A stretch of 64,000 bases of DNA from Corythucha ciliata (taxonomy: Eukaryota > Arthropoda > Insecta > Hemiptera > Tingidae): NCBI GenBank assembly GCA_038030265.1, contig CM075938.1:7417009-7481008 (forward strand). Direction: 5' to 3'. Both the position numbers and the translations under genes were made by a program. The notes below the pieces were generated by a model. The model saw only the letters and a list, made by a program, of their open reading frames with translations. It was not told the origin of the DNA and did no database searches. Of the stretch, positions 32,741-43,607 are shown in pieces (the first letter of the stretch is position 1; each line of letters begins with the position of its first letter).

Positions 32741-33186
32741 TTCATAGCGGGATTCATGATCTTTTCATGTATTTTCTGCGCTGCCAATTGCGCCACGGTG
32801 ACGCCCTTTGGGAGACACCGCAGAGGGAGGAATGAACGTAGCCAAACCCCATCCAGGGCCATTGTTTCTCGCGGGTCTTTCCAACTCAAAATGCCTCATT
32901 CGCAGGATTGAACTCCAAAAAATTCCATTTCGCGGGAATGAATAATGTTTTCGTTTGACATAAATGCGTTAATGTTTGGTGAGAAAGAATGGAAGGCTCG
33001 CTAATAAATTTAGTACGACTCACCGTTGAAGTAGTGGCAGGCCCGGCTGAGGGTGACGTTTGCTCCGGAGAAAGCCGTAGAATCGAGTCTAAGTACTTAA
33101 TTAGCGAGCACACAGGGACTTTACGTTAATTTTACGACAACAGCACAATCGTGGTCTGGTCTGACAAGCGTCAAGGAAAGAACTAA
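32741..33186. other. Possible BEL element flank, no clear gene
   Basis: Sequence between array D and the BEL/Pao fragment. It could include LTR or leader sequence of that element, but I cannot find a second copy to define an LTR. A D-arm-like piece (CCAATTGCGCCACGG, 32784-32798) resembles part of a tRNA; the rest of a tRNA is absent. Confidence 0.35.
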
Positions 33187-34356
33187 TCACAGCCTTTTCC
33201 TGGGCCAAAGGGCTACGTATAAATAGTAAAGGGAGGAGGGGTGGATTGTTTTTAATTGGCGATCGCACTGGCGTAAACACCGCCCACCCAAAATGAAATT
33301 CCTCGACTGTGTGGAGACGAAATGCTGTTCGGCCTTCTCGTCATCTGGGTCGCGGCACATTATTTTTTCCACTTCTTCGGCTTGCCAGAATTTCTGAAGA
33401 GTTTCGTCTAAGCGCTCTTCTACGACGTTGAGAGAGATGTTTGCCTCCGATGATGTTCTCGATGGTTGCGGGACCGAGCCGATGACTACCCAGCCGAACA
33501 CCGTCTCAAACGCAGCCGGTCGACCCTGTCGAATTGAACACCCGGCTCGTACAATGTCGGGATATAACTCTGCGCCCAAGAGCAGGTCAATTTTACGTTT
33601 TACGTGGAACGCGTTGTCAGCCAGGGGTAAATCGTTTACGTTTTGATGAACATCGGGTGTTAGTGAGACACTTGGCAAATCTGCGCACACCTTTCTCAGA
33701 ATATGTGCCTCGAGGCACCACTGCTTGCCGTTTTCAGGTTTTTCTGCCAAAATGCATTTCACTTTGCCTGTAGAGATAGCGACGTTTCGATTCATGACTC
33801 CACTGAGTTGCAGAGATGACTTATTGATTGGAAGCTTTAATCGTTGAACTGTTTCGGTCGTTATTAAATTGATTTGAGAGCCTGGGTCAATCAACAGCCT
33901 AATGGGTAACCACACCCCATCTTGACCTCTTAGCCACGCTTGAGCGGTACCGAGTAGAACAGTTGAAGCTTTGTCAGACTCTGGTCGGGAGACGTTCGTG
34001 AGGACCTTTGGAAAGCCAGCACCATTAATTGACGCGACTATTTGACGACGATCCGTTGAAGTGACGAGGGCGTGGGCTCCATCTGAAATGGGCTTGTCTT
34101 TGTTCGTTGAGGTGTTTGCGTTATTACTGTTATTGAGCGTTTCGAGTTCTTCGTTATGCAGTAAAGAATGATGCTTCGCGCTGCCACAAAGTTTGCATTT
34201 GTGTTGAGACTTACAATGCACTCTCAAGTGTAATCCGAGACACGCGAAGCAACGTGATGTTGATTTGATGAGCGTGTAACGTTCGCCTGGAGATATTTCG
34301 CTGAATTTAGGACAGCAATAAATGGAATGTGTGCCTACACACATGTCACACCTCAA
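33187..34356 (-). pseudogene. BEL/Pao LTR retrotransposon gag-protease fragment
   Basis: A 389-codon frame begins with zinc-knuckle sequence (CFACLGLHLRVHCKSQHKC, CKLCGSAKHHSLLH). It then carries the retropepsin-like domain of BEL/Pao elements with LLIDPGSQINLITTETVQRL (active-site DPGS in place of the more usual DSGS), DLLLGAELYPDIV and FETVFGWVVIG. The RT, RNase H and integrase that should follow are absent. A fragment in place of a 5-7 kb element. Confidence 0.85.
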
Positions 34357-34403
34357 AGGGCTTGATTTTGAACCCCTGTTAGAATTTTGTTAGAATTTGT
34401 TGT

Positions 34404-34536
34404 TGTTAGAATTTGCACACAATTCTGCAACGCGGCAATTCATTTCCACCCGTCTTCTCCAGTAACATATGATTTAATTAAGAGTGGACGAGTGGAAATG
34501 AACTGCCCAAGTGCAGAATTTTGTGCAAATGGGAAA
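34404..34536. mobile_element. Foldback MITE
   Basis: About 45-base imperfect inverted arms: GAATTTGCACACAATTCTGC on the left and CATTTGCACAAAATTCTGC on the complement of the right, each followed by TTCATTTCCAC. Non-coding; target duplication unclear. Confidence 0.65.
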
Positions 34537-35065
34537 CGCTATAAATGTCGCTGATTTGCCACCTGAAGAACCCAATTTTGTGGCCTTGGCTTACTTGGAT
34601 TTGGCGGCTTTGGTGTGGAGCTGCGTCCACACCCCTTGCCTTAGATTTTGGCACTACAATTTTAGCGTGTTTTCAGTGCTAAAGTCTATAGGTCTGTAGT
34701 TAACATGAATAATACGGCCCAGGAAATGTGTTTCGTCACTTTTTATAGTTCTCTTATTTTTTCCTTCATTCACCTCGGTCAATTTAATTTTTATTATCGG
34801 CTATTAATCGTTAAATGTTCTTTTAACGGCAGTATTGTATGCAAAGATGATGCCCAAAATTCGAACTTTTTTTTTTTTTCTCTCTCTCGAGCATTTCAAA
34901 CCGAGCTGTTTAGCCATTAACTATTTTAAAATTATACAGCGTAAAGCTATGGCTCGTCAGTATCGGTCCGCATTGTAAACTGACAGGTATGTACTCCTTC
35001 ACCCTTTTCACCAGTTCTGGCTGTGGTTGTGAGCGTGGACCACACGATTTATTTTTCCTCTCCAG
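34537..35065. other. Upstream region of desaturase copy 3
   Basis: No coding feature recognised. A pyrimidine tract ending in CTCTCCAG at 35058-35065, 12 bases before the ATG, looks like the 3' splice site of a 5' UTR intron. Confidence 0.4.
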
Positions 35066-35077
35066 GCCAATCGTACC

Positions 35078-36935
35078 ATGGACGCGACATTGGCGAGCAA
35101 CAACACGCCTCAGGGAAAACCGTACAAGCCTACGATTGTATGGAAAAACGTTGTTTTTTTCGTATTGTTTCACATCGCGGGTCTGTACGGATGGTGGCTC
35201 ATATTGACTCTTCAATTGAAATGGCAAACATATCTGCTGTGTAAGTCTCGGAGTTGGATGAGTAAGAGCTTTTACACTCGCTTCAATTTTTTTTTCTTTT
35301 TACAAGTTTGGATCAACCGAATAATCGTAACACTTAGCACCGGCGTGGGATCTCACAGACTGTACGCTCATAAAGCGTTCAAAGCGACATTACCACTTAG
35401 GATATTGATTATGTTAGGACAGACTCTGTCAGGTCAGGTGAGGTCCCCCCTCTTCACCGTCGCCCCTCTTACTATATGAAAACTTTCCTAAAATATATTT
35501 TCCTCTCGAAAGAACTCGATTTACACTTGGGTACGAGACCATAGAATGCATCACAAGTACAGTGACACAGACGCTGATCCACACAATTCCCGCCGGGGAC
35601 TTTTTTTCAGTCATATGGGCTGGTTGATGGTAAAAAGGCACCCTGAACTTGTCGCCAAAGGGAAATTTTTGGACATGTCTGATCTTGAGAAAGACGAGGT
35701 GATTATGTTTCAGTACAGGTGAGTAAAGACATTGGTAAAACCTTAGGACTTGTTTTCATTTTCACATTTGTTTTTTTTTTGTATTTTTTCCAAGGTACTA
35801 TTACTATTTGTACACTTTGATTGGATTCATCTACCCCGTGTTTTTCCCTTTGGTCTACGGCGAGTCGTTAAGAAATTCATTTTTCGGCCTATATTTAGGC
35901 CTCTACTTGCTCAGTCTCCACGGTATATGGGCTGTGAACAGTGTCGCTCACGTGTTCGGAAATAAACCATTTACAAAGTTCGTTTCGCCATGAATGACCC
36001 ATCAATTATAGAACCCTTTCACACTAGGGGAAAACATACGTTATTCCCCCCCCCCCCCCTAGTGTGAAAGGGGTCTTATCCGTCTTAGGCGTCAAATTTT
36101 TATTTTTTAAAAAGGGACATACGGTCGACTGAACTCATGTTCGTCTCATTTCTTACGTATGGCGAAGGGTGGCACAACTATCATCACACCTTTCCCTGGG
36201 ACTATAGAGCGTCTGAACTCGGTTCCTTGTTCAACTACTCGGGTTACGTTATTTATCTATTTTCAAAAATTGGTTGGGCTTACGACTTAAAATTCGCCAC
36301 TCCTGAAATGGTAAACAACATGTGTTTTTTTTCTTTCTTTCTGCCTCGCCACTTGAAAGTGACCAAAAATGACGTTAACGCTGCTGCGCTTCACNNNNNN
36401 NNNNNNNNNNNNNNNNNNNNNNNNNNNNNNNNNNNNNNNNNNNNNNNNNNNNNNNNNNNNNNNNNNNNNNNNNNNNNNNNNNNNNNNNNNNNNNNNNNNN
36501 NNNNNNNNNNNNNNNNNNNNNNNNNNNNNNNNNNNNNNNNNNNNNNNNNNNNNNNNNNNNNNNNNNNNNNNNNNNNNNNNNNNNNNNNNNNNNNNNNNNN
36601 NNNNNNNNNNNNNNNNNNNNNNNNNNNNNNNNNNNNNNNNNNNNNNNNNNNNNNNNNNNNNNNNNNNNNNNNNNNNNNNNNNNNNNNNNNNNNNNNNNNN
36701 NNNNNNNNNNNNNNNNNNNNNNNNNNNNNNNNNNNNNNNNNNNNNNNNNNNNNNNNNNNNNNNNNNNNNNNNNNNNNNNNNNNNNNNNNNNNNNNNNNNN
36801 NNNNNNNNNNNNNNNNNNNNNNNNNNNNNNNNNNNNNNNNNNNNNNNNNNNNNNNNNNNNNNNNNNNNNNNNNNNNNNNNNNNNNNNNNNNNNNAAATGG
36901 TACAAGCTGCTAATAGTTTGAAATTCGTACCCTAA
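35078..36935 (+). CDS. Acyl-CoA delta-9-type desaturase, copy 3 (interrupted by gap)
   Basis: Five exons are complete: 35078-35240, 35307-35437, 35513-35718, 35795-35977 and 36115-36310. Lengths 163, 131, 206, 183 and 196 match copies 1 and 2 except that exon 1 is 18 bases shorter. All intron phases are the same. Histidine boxes: HRLYAH at residues 71-76, HRMHH at 108-112 and HNYHH at 248-252. The sixth exon should follow 36310 but falls into the 500-N gap. The frame after the gap, ending ANSLKFVP and TAA at 36935, resembles the KNVKFAAVS end of the other copies, so the gene is probably complete in the genome. Diverged from copies 1 and 2 throughout, so it is an older paralogue and may have a different substrate preference. 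Confidence 0.88.
36010..36077. repeat. Short foldback in intron 4 of desaturase 3
   Basis: CCCTTTCACACTAGGGG and its complement flank a C run. The stem is about 17 bases. It looks like a very small MITE; a TTA lies near each side. Confidence 0.6.
36395..36894. other. Assembly gap, 500 N
   Basis: Exactly 500 N, so the true length is unknown. It removes most of exon 6 of desaturase copy 3. Confidence 0.99.
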
Positions 36936-37499
36936 AAGTGACCAAACTGGCTAGATGCGCCGCCCTAAAAGGAGATTTAAACGAGTCTTCAAAATCCAGG
37001 ATCGGTGTATAAATAAGGCGAGAAAGTGGGATCCGTGTAGTAGAAGAAGGTTGATTGGACGGATTCGCAAGGAATGACCCGAGCAGCTCCCCCGCGCCCA
37101 TGATTGAAGGCATTATTGTTGTCTTGAATTCTTGAGCCAAATTTAGAAGCGCCAGGAAAATCGAATGGCATACGGCGATTTTTCATCTCCCTCCCCATCC
37201 TCACAATATATATATAATGTTTCAAGTGACCCCCCCCCCCTCCAGCCAATTTTACGCCTTTGAAGGATAGACATGTGGATCGCGAATCGCTTTTATGACA
37301 AGAGAGAATGTGCCTTTCGAATCCCGTCGAAGTGTTGAGATTTCTCGTTAATTTCCATTTCTTTTCTCAAGAAAAGCACAGTTTGCAGATTCCACGCCTC
37401 CTGCTGTTAAAATTGAAAAACGTGATTTGTCTTATTTTCGTTTTTTTCAAGAAACTGGTGAACTACTAGAGCTATAGAGCTCCGCATGGGCTCAAAACT
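36936..37499. other. No recognisable gene
   Basis: Unique-looking non-coding sequence with a C run at 37231. A few frames are open but none is conserved. Confidence 0.45.
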
Positions 37500-38460
37500 T
37501 AACACATTTGGTGTACTTTCATAAGTCTAAAGTGGTATTTTTCGTAGGATGCATTTTTAGGGAGATACAAGCCACAATCCGAAACAAGTCGGAAAATTTC
37601 GAGGTTTTTCGAGCGACATTTGCTCGAACGAGGGGCCTAATCCTATTTAGTTTTGTGTACCGAGTCGATAAAAAATCAACCACAAGTCCGTGCGACAATA
37701 ATTTCTCGAGTTACGGCGTAAATTGCATAAAAAAAAAACTTGGTTTTTGGCTTAAATATTCCCAAAAAATCCTCTCGTACAACGTTTAGTATTGCAGTTG
37801 ACCTAGATGTCATTTCTGAAGTAGTTTTTGGCGCTGAATCGAATGCGTGGTGGCTCGTTTCTCTGCCCTCTGCCTATTCTTTGAGTTACTAACGAACCCG
37901 AAGAAACGAGTTTTCCCCGATACAATCCCAACTACAACTCATTCAATTCAGCGCAAAAAAGAAAAACTGTATACGATGAGAAAACATGGTTAGTCCTTCC
38001 TAAATCATGATACTAATTTTTTAGAGCACATTTAAGTATAGAAAAAATGACGTTTTTTCGGGTATTTTCGTTCATCATATCAAATAATATTGATCTCAGA
38101 GATACGAGCTACCGTGCATTTGATTCAGGACCAAAAACAACTTCAGAAACGACATATGAAATGACTTGATCACTAAATGTAGGGCGTGAGGATTTTAATA
38201 AACTAGTCAAGCCAAAAACAACGTTTTTTTTTTTCGTACAAATCGTACAGCGGAAAACTCAAGAAGTATTAAGCCCACGGACTCGGGGCTTATTTTTATC
38301 GACTCAGCACACACAACTGCATTGGATTAATCACTTCACTTGGGCAATTTCTGTCATCCCTTGTTGGGGTGAGTTGGCCAACGTCTAGGCCCTTAAAAGA
38401 AGGTTCGCCACCCCGTATCCGTTGCGGACTCTTCGAATCCTCAAAGTACACATCAAAAGG
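37500..38460. repeat. Long imperfect inverted repeat (foldback)
   Basis: Left and right halves match as reverse complements over several blocks around a centre near 37980. TTCTGAAGTAGTTTTTGGCG (37815) pairs with the complement of 38110-38155. GAGTCGATAAAAAATCAACC (37663) pairs with the complement of about 38290-38310. The arms are diverged by many substitutions. Probably a decayed non-autonomous transposon; no protein recognised. Confidence 0.65.
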
Positions 38461-38537
38461 AATTTTTTAAGCCACATTTGAAATTGGGCTGAATTTTGCC
38501 GCTATTCTGGCTTAGCGATGCACGAGACCGAGACCGA

Positions 38538-41500
38538 GACTTACGCATCTCGGTCTCGGTCTCGTACTTAAAAAGTCGGTCTCGTCTCGGTCTCGTTTCG
38601 AAAGTCTCGCGGTCTGATGATAGATGGTGGGGGGGGGGGTAATCAAAACCCTTCTTCCTCCCACGGTACACCCCCACCACCTACCCACCCATATGTTTAG
38701 AGTGATTTTGCCGGATTCCCAGTTATCCCACCCTCTAGATTCGCCTACGTCCAAGTACAATTTTCATGAAAATGCGTATTAATGGAACAGAAAGCGATTA
38801 GGTAAATGAAAAGTGTTGAGGAGGGGAGGCTATTTTCATATACGTTTTTGCGTATTTACCCACTTTTTTCCACTCCCACACCACAGGTGAGAAGAACAGC
38901 GCCTCCTCTTCATCTCCTCCTCTACCACAGCACCCCACTCAAAAGGCAGCGCGCAAGCGCTCTGAGGTCCTTTTTGCGTTTCATCGAATCCACTCACTAT
39001 ACACCTCGAGTAAAACGTTATCCACGTTAAAACAACTGACACCACGGAAAATACCCCTCGAACGGTACCCGTCGGATTCTCAATGTCGAGAATCGAAAAT
39101 CCCCTTGGTACTCATTATTCCCTCAAAGTTATTCGACTTTTAAACTGCTAAAGCTGTCATTCAGAACTGTCCAGCCAGTCATTCTGAATGCAGCGAGTCC
39201 TGTCAAAGGGGGGGGGGGGAGGGGCTGAGCGCTTCACTCAGGCAGAATTTTATCTCGTCTGTTTGAGAGCGAATCGTCAACGATATAAGGCAAAATTCAC
39301 TTTCTGAAGTATTTGAGTATCATTAAAAAACACAGTTTGTCACGAGTCACAATAACTGAACAAGTAGTTCATTTTGTGGGGCATCTGGAATGATTCATTG
39401 TCTTGTCTGATTCGCACCGGCAGCTGGCGGTCGGTTATGGAGCATTTAATTGTACTCATTTTGTGGGCTATGCAAAGTCAAAATGCTACACTTTAGAGCA
39501 GAAGAAGTTTACATCCGATCCAAGAACGGGCGTAAAAATGGGATTAACTCTAGTAGGCTAGTATTGTCAAATCGCTGATAATTGGTTTGGGGAGTCGGAT
39601 AAGAGGGAAGGGGGTTATTCTGTGAGAGAGTTTTCGATCCCCCCCCCCTCCTTGAAAGGTATCCGATTCACCCTATGATGCTTGAAGCTATGTGTGTATA
39701 GGTCACATTATTTCAAACTTGAGAAATTAGAGGCACACTAATTCTGCGCGAAACGAACGGAATTCGGGCCGGTCCGGGCTAAAGACCGGAACCGGTCTCC
39801 GGAGAGGGGAGCATTTGATTGGGTTCATTCGTTGTGTGAAAAGATCTATACCGGCACTACAAAAATGCATCATACACGTATTAGAAATGTGCTTTTTGGA
39901 TTACACCGAGACCGAGACTTACGCATCTCGGTCCTCGGTCTCGTACTTAAAAAGTCGGGTCTCGTCTCGGTCTCGTTTCGAAAGTCTCGCGGTCTGATGA
40001 TAGATGGTGGGGGGGGGTAATCAAAACCCTTCTTCCTCCCACGGTACACCCCCACCACCTACCCACCCATATGTTTAGAGTGATTTTGCCGGATTCCCAG
40101 TTATCCCACCCTCTAGATTCGCCTACGTCCAAGTACAATTTTCATGAAAATGCGTATTAATGGAACAGAAAGTGATTAGGTAAATGAAAAGTGTTGAGGA
40201 GGGGAGGCTATTTTCATATACGTTTTTGCGTATTTACCCACTTTTTTCCACTCCCACACCACAGGTGAGAAGAACAGCGCCTCCTCTTCATCTCCTCCTC
40301 TACCACAGCACCCCACTCAAAAGGCAGCGCGCAAGCGCTCTGAGGTCCTTTTTGCGTTTCATCGAATCCACTCACTATACATCTCGAGTAAAACGTTATC
40401 CACGTTAAAACAACTGACACCACGGAAAATACCCCTCGAACGGTTCCGTCGGATTCTCAGTGTCGAGAATCGATAATCCCCTTGGTACTCATTATTCCCT
40501 TAAAGTTATTCGACTTTTAAACTGCTAAAGCTGTCATTCAGAACTGTCCAGCCAGTCATTCTGAATGCAGCGAGTCCTGTCAAAGGGGGGGGGGAAGGGC
40601 TGAGCGCTTCACTCAGGCAAAATTATCTCGTCTGTTTGAGAGCGAATCGTCAACTATATAAGGCAAAATTCACTTTCTGAAGTATTTGAGTATCATTAAA
40701 AAACACAGTTTGTCACGAGTCACAATAACTGAACAAGTAGTTCATTTTGTGGGGCATCTGGAATGATTCATTGTCTTGTCTGATTCGCACCGGCAGCTGG
40801 CGGTCGGTTATGGAGCATTTAATTGTACTCATTTTGTGGGCTAGCAAAGTCAAAGTCGGATAAGAGGGAAGGGGGTTAATCAAAACCCTTCTTCCTCCCA
40901 CGGTACACCCCCACCACCTACCCACCCATATGTTTAGAGTGATTTTGCCGGATTCCCAGTTATCCCACCCTCTAGATTCGCCTACGTCCAAGTACAATTT
41001 TCATGAAAATGCGTATTAATGGAACAGAAAGCGATTAGGTAAATGAAAAGTGTTGAGGAGGGGAGGCTATTTTCATATACGTTTTTGCGTATTTACCCAC
41101 TTTTTTCCACTCCCACACCACAGGTGAGAAGAACAGCGCCTCCTCTTCATCTCCTCCTCTACCACAGCACCCCACTCAAAAGGCAGCGCGCAAGCGCTCT
41201 GAGGTCCTTTTTGCGTTTCATCGAATCCACTCACTATACATCTCGAGTAAAACGTTATCCACGTTAAAACAACTGACACCACGGAAAATACCCCTCGAAC
41301 GGTTCCGTCGGATTCTCAGTGTCGAGAATCGAAAATCCCCTTGGTACTCATTATTCCCTCAAAGTTATTCGACTTTTAAACTGCTAAAGCTGTCATTCAG
41401 AACTGTCCAGCCAGTCATTCTGAATGCAGCGAGTCCTGTCAAAGGGGGGGGGGAGGGGCTGAGCGCTTCACTCAGGCAAAATTATCTCGTCTGTTTGAGA

Positions 41501-42150
41501 GCGAATCGTCAACTATATAAGGCAAAATTCACTTTCTGAAGTATTTGAGTATCATTAAAAAACACAGTTTGTCACGAGTCACAATAACTGAACAAGTAGT
41601 TCATTTTGTGGGGCATCTGGAATAATTCATTGTCTTGTCTGATTCGCACCGGCAGCTGGCGGTCGGTTATGGAGCATTTAATTGTACACATTTTGTGGGC
41701 TATGCAAGGTCAAAATGCTACACTTTAGAGCAGAAGAAGTTTACATCCGAATCAAGAACGGGCGTAAAAATGGGATTAACTCTAGTAGGCTAGTATTGTC
41801 AAATCGCTGATAACTTGGTTTGGGGAGGTCGGATAAGAGGAAGGGGGTTATTCTGTAAGAGAGTTTTCGTTCCCCCCCCCCCACTTGAAAGGTCTCCGAT
41901 TCACCCTATGATGCTTGAAGCTATGTGTGTAGGTCACATTATTTCAAACTTGAGAAATTAGAGGCACACTAATTCTGCGCGAAACGAACCGAATTCGGGC
42001 CGGTCCGGGCTAAAGACCGGAACCGGTCTCCGGAGAGGGGAGCTTTTGATTGGGTTCATTCGTTGTGTGAAAAGATCTATACCGGCACTACAAAAATGCA
42101 TCATACACGTATTAGAAATGTGCTTTTTGGATTACACCGAGACCGAGACA
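38538..42150 (+). repeat. Tandem 1.4-kb repeat, two full copies and one deleted
   Basis: Copy 1 is 38538-39917. Copy 2 starts at 39918 but has lost about 0.5 kb in two deletions near 40857 and 40878. Copy 3 starts at about 40878, inside the unit, and runs to 42150. Anchor AATCAAAACCCTTCTTCCTC occurs at 38641, 40019 and 40878. The copies differ by few substitutions, so the amplification is recent. Confidence 0.9.
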
Positions 42151-42153
42151 TAA

Positions 42154-42332
42154 GGCCCGATTTCACCAACTCCTTAAACCAAGATTAACAACTAATCGCG
42201 ATTACAATGTAAACACTTACATCAGAATTCATATGGGTCGCTAGTTGCCAATGACGACCCATATGAATCCTTATACAAGTGTGTTTACACTGTAACCGTG
42301 ATCGGGGTTTAAGAAGTTGGCGAAATCGGGTC
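42154..42332. mobile_element. PIF/Harbinger-like MITE in hAT-type element
   Basis: A 179-base foldback with TAA at both sides (42151-42153 and 42333-42335). Arms are GGCCCGATTTCACCAACT and GACCCGATTTCGCCAACT on the complement. Inserted near the right terminus of the hAT-type element. Confidence 0.8.
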
Positions 42333-42412
42333 TAAGTCTCGAGAAAACGAGACGTAGTCTCGGTCCAGAAAATGCAATCTCGATCTCGGTCTCGGTGCAT
42401 CACTTCTGGCTT

Positions 42413-42770
42413 TATTTCCTGTGCTATTTTAAACACTCCGATGTTTACCCGACCAAGGTTCGAACAAGTCACTTTCGACTACAATATTAGTCGTATGCAC
42501 AGCTAAATTTGAGTTGTCTGTGCTGCACAAGTACAATGTTCAAAAACATAGCAAGTTGGTTCACTTTTTCCCTTTGAATTGTGTTTACAATAATACATTA
42601 TGTATTATGTATTTAAAATTGTTTATTAATAAATATCATTGAGCGAATTTTTGAGATACGAGCCTTAACGTGTCTCCACTAACAATAAAACGAGCTCGTT
42701 GGTTTTGCAATGCGAAAATAGAGCAAACGAAAAAAAAAAAAAAAAAAAAAAAAGGCACGGGCTCTGAACT
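42413..42770. other. No recognisable gene
   Basis: AT-rich sequence with an A run at 42730-42753. No conserved frame. Confidence 0.45.
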
Positions 42771-42774
42771 CGTA

Positions 42775-42918
42775 GGCGGCGTTCATACTGCGGCGATACG
42801 ATATCGTTTCTACACCACTCTGACATACATTTCCAGTTGTTTCTATCAGTCCTAGACGCTGTTAATTAGCGTCAGCGATGTCGAAACGATATCGTATCGC
42901 TCTAGTGTGTTCGCCACC
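42775..42918. mobile_element. Foldback MITE
   Basis: A 144-base element with 36-base arms: GGCGGCGTTCATACTGCGGC and GGTGGCGAACACACTAGAGC, both leading into GATACGATATCGTTTC. GTA (or TA) is repeated at both sides. Confidence 0.7.
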
Positions 42919-43148
42919 GTATAGGGGGATTGTAAATACGCGACCCGGGACATTAAATTTTTACGTTGGTATGGTTACTTAAAAGACTCCCTTTTAACGT
43001 TTTTAAGAACATAAGAAGTCTTCTCTTGTGTGCCACAACGCAAACAGGACAGGCAAATAATGGATGCAGCTTATGCTGTTTTCTATATAGATGTTCTATA
43101 TGGATGTTTTCTATATTTCTATAAGAAGGAATAAGTCGGCTACACCCA

Positions 43149-43290
43149 ATGTCTATTGGAAAACTTATACATACGAGCTGCAAGGAAGTGTCACAAAAGA
43201 TTATTCAAATTAAAAAAGTGGGCATGAATAGAATTCGAGTCGAATGTTCAAATGCTACCTCAGCTAATAAATCACTTTTGTCGGAATCTC
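43149..43290 (+). pseudogene. I-like LINE I2 ORF1, first part
   Basis: Reads GKLIHTSCKEV and KKVGMNRIRVECSNATSANK, an RRM-like block common before zinc knuckles in jockey/I ORF1. The frame is cut by the TAA-flanked insertion at 43291-48058 and resumes exactly in frame (SESL then KDKGFSVYIP). Confidence 0.75.
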
Positions 43291-43521
43291 TAAAGCCCTG
43301 TACACACGGAGACTTTTCTGTCCTGTCACGAAATTTTCAAGATTTTTAGGAATGTTCGTTTGTCGTGATGTCAAAAAGTATAAAAACCATATGTCTCTAT
43401 GAAAAAACCAAGAAAAAACGGAGAAATTCTGGAAAAATCTCTCCTTTCTTCCTACCACGCGGAAACACAGCTTAGAAATACCGCGTCTACATTAGCCCTG
43501 TGAACAAAGGACAGGACATAA

Positions 43522-43574
<53 letters not shown>
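43522..43574. repeat. (AAT)n microsatellite
   Basis: About seventeen AAT units, the longest trinucleotide tract in the window. Confidence 0.95.
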
Positions 43575-43575
<1 letters not shown>

Positions 43576-43607
43576 CAAAAAAAACGGAGTTTCGTGACTC
43601 CTCGTGC

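Larger units (their letters stand above)
38514..42404. mobile_element. hAT-type element with internal tandem repeat
   Basis: Flanked by a perfect 8-base duplication TCTGGCTT (38506-38513 and 42405-42412). The termini are AGCGATGCACGAGACC and, on the complement of the right side, AGTGATGCACCGAGACC, followed by subterminal CTCGGT/ACCGAG repeats. The 8-base duplication and terminal pattern indicate hAT. The 3.9-kb interior is mostly 2.6 tandem copies of a 1.4-kb non-coding unit. Short frames repeat with each unit, but none resembles a hAT transposase, so the element is non-autonomous. A MITE sits inside at 42154-42332. Confidence 0.85.

Noticed and set aside
32776..32798. tRNA gene on the minus strand (D-arm-like CCGTGGCGCAATTGGCAG)
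   Set aside because: Only the D-arm region is recognisable; the anticodon and T arms are missing.
36137..36935. Long frames running through the N gap
   Set aside because: They are open only because N has no stop codons; only the exon before and the short end after the gap have support.
37508..37789. 93-codon frame as a gene
   Set aside because: It lies within the left arm of the decayed foldback and shows no family motif.
38806..41267. Three near-identical 74- and 69-codon frames
   Set aside because: They repeat because the DNA unit repeats; no motif, and they overlap on both strands.
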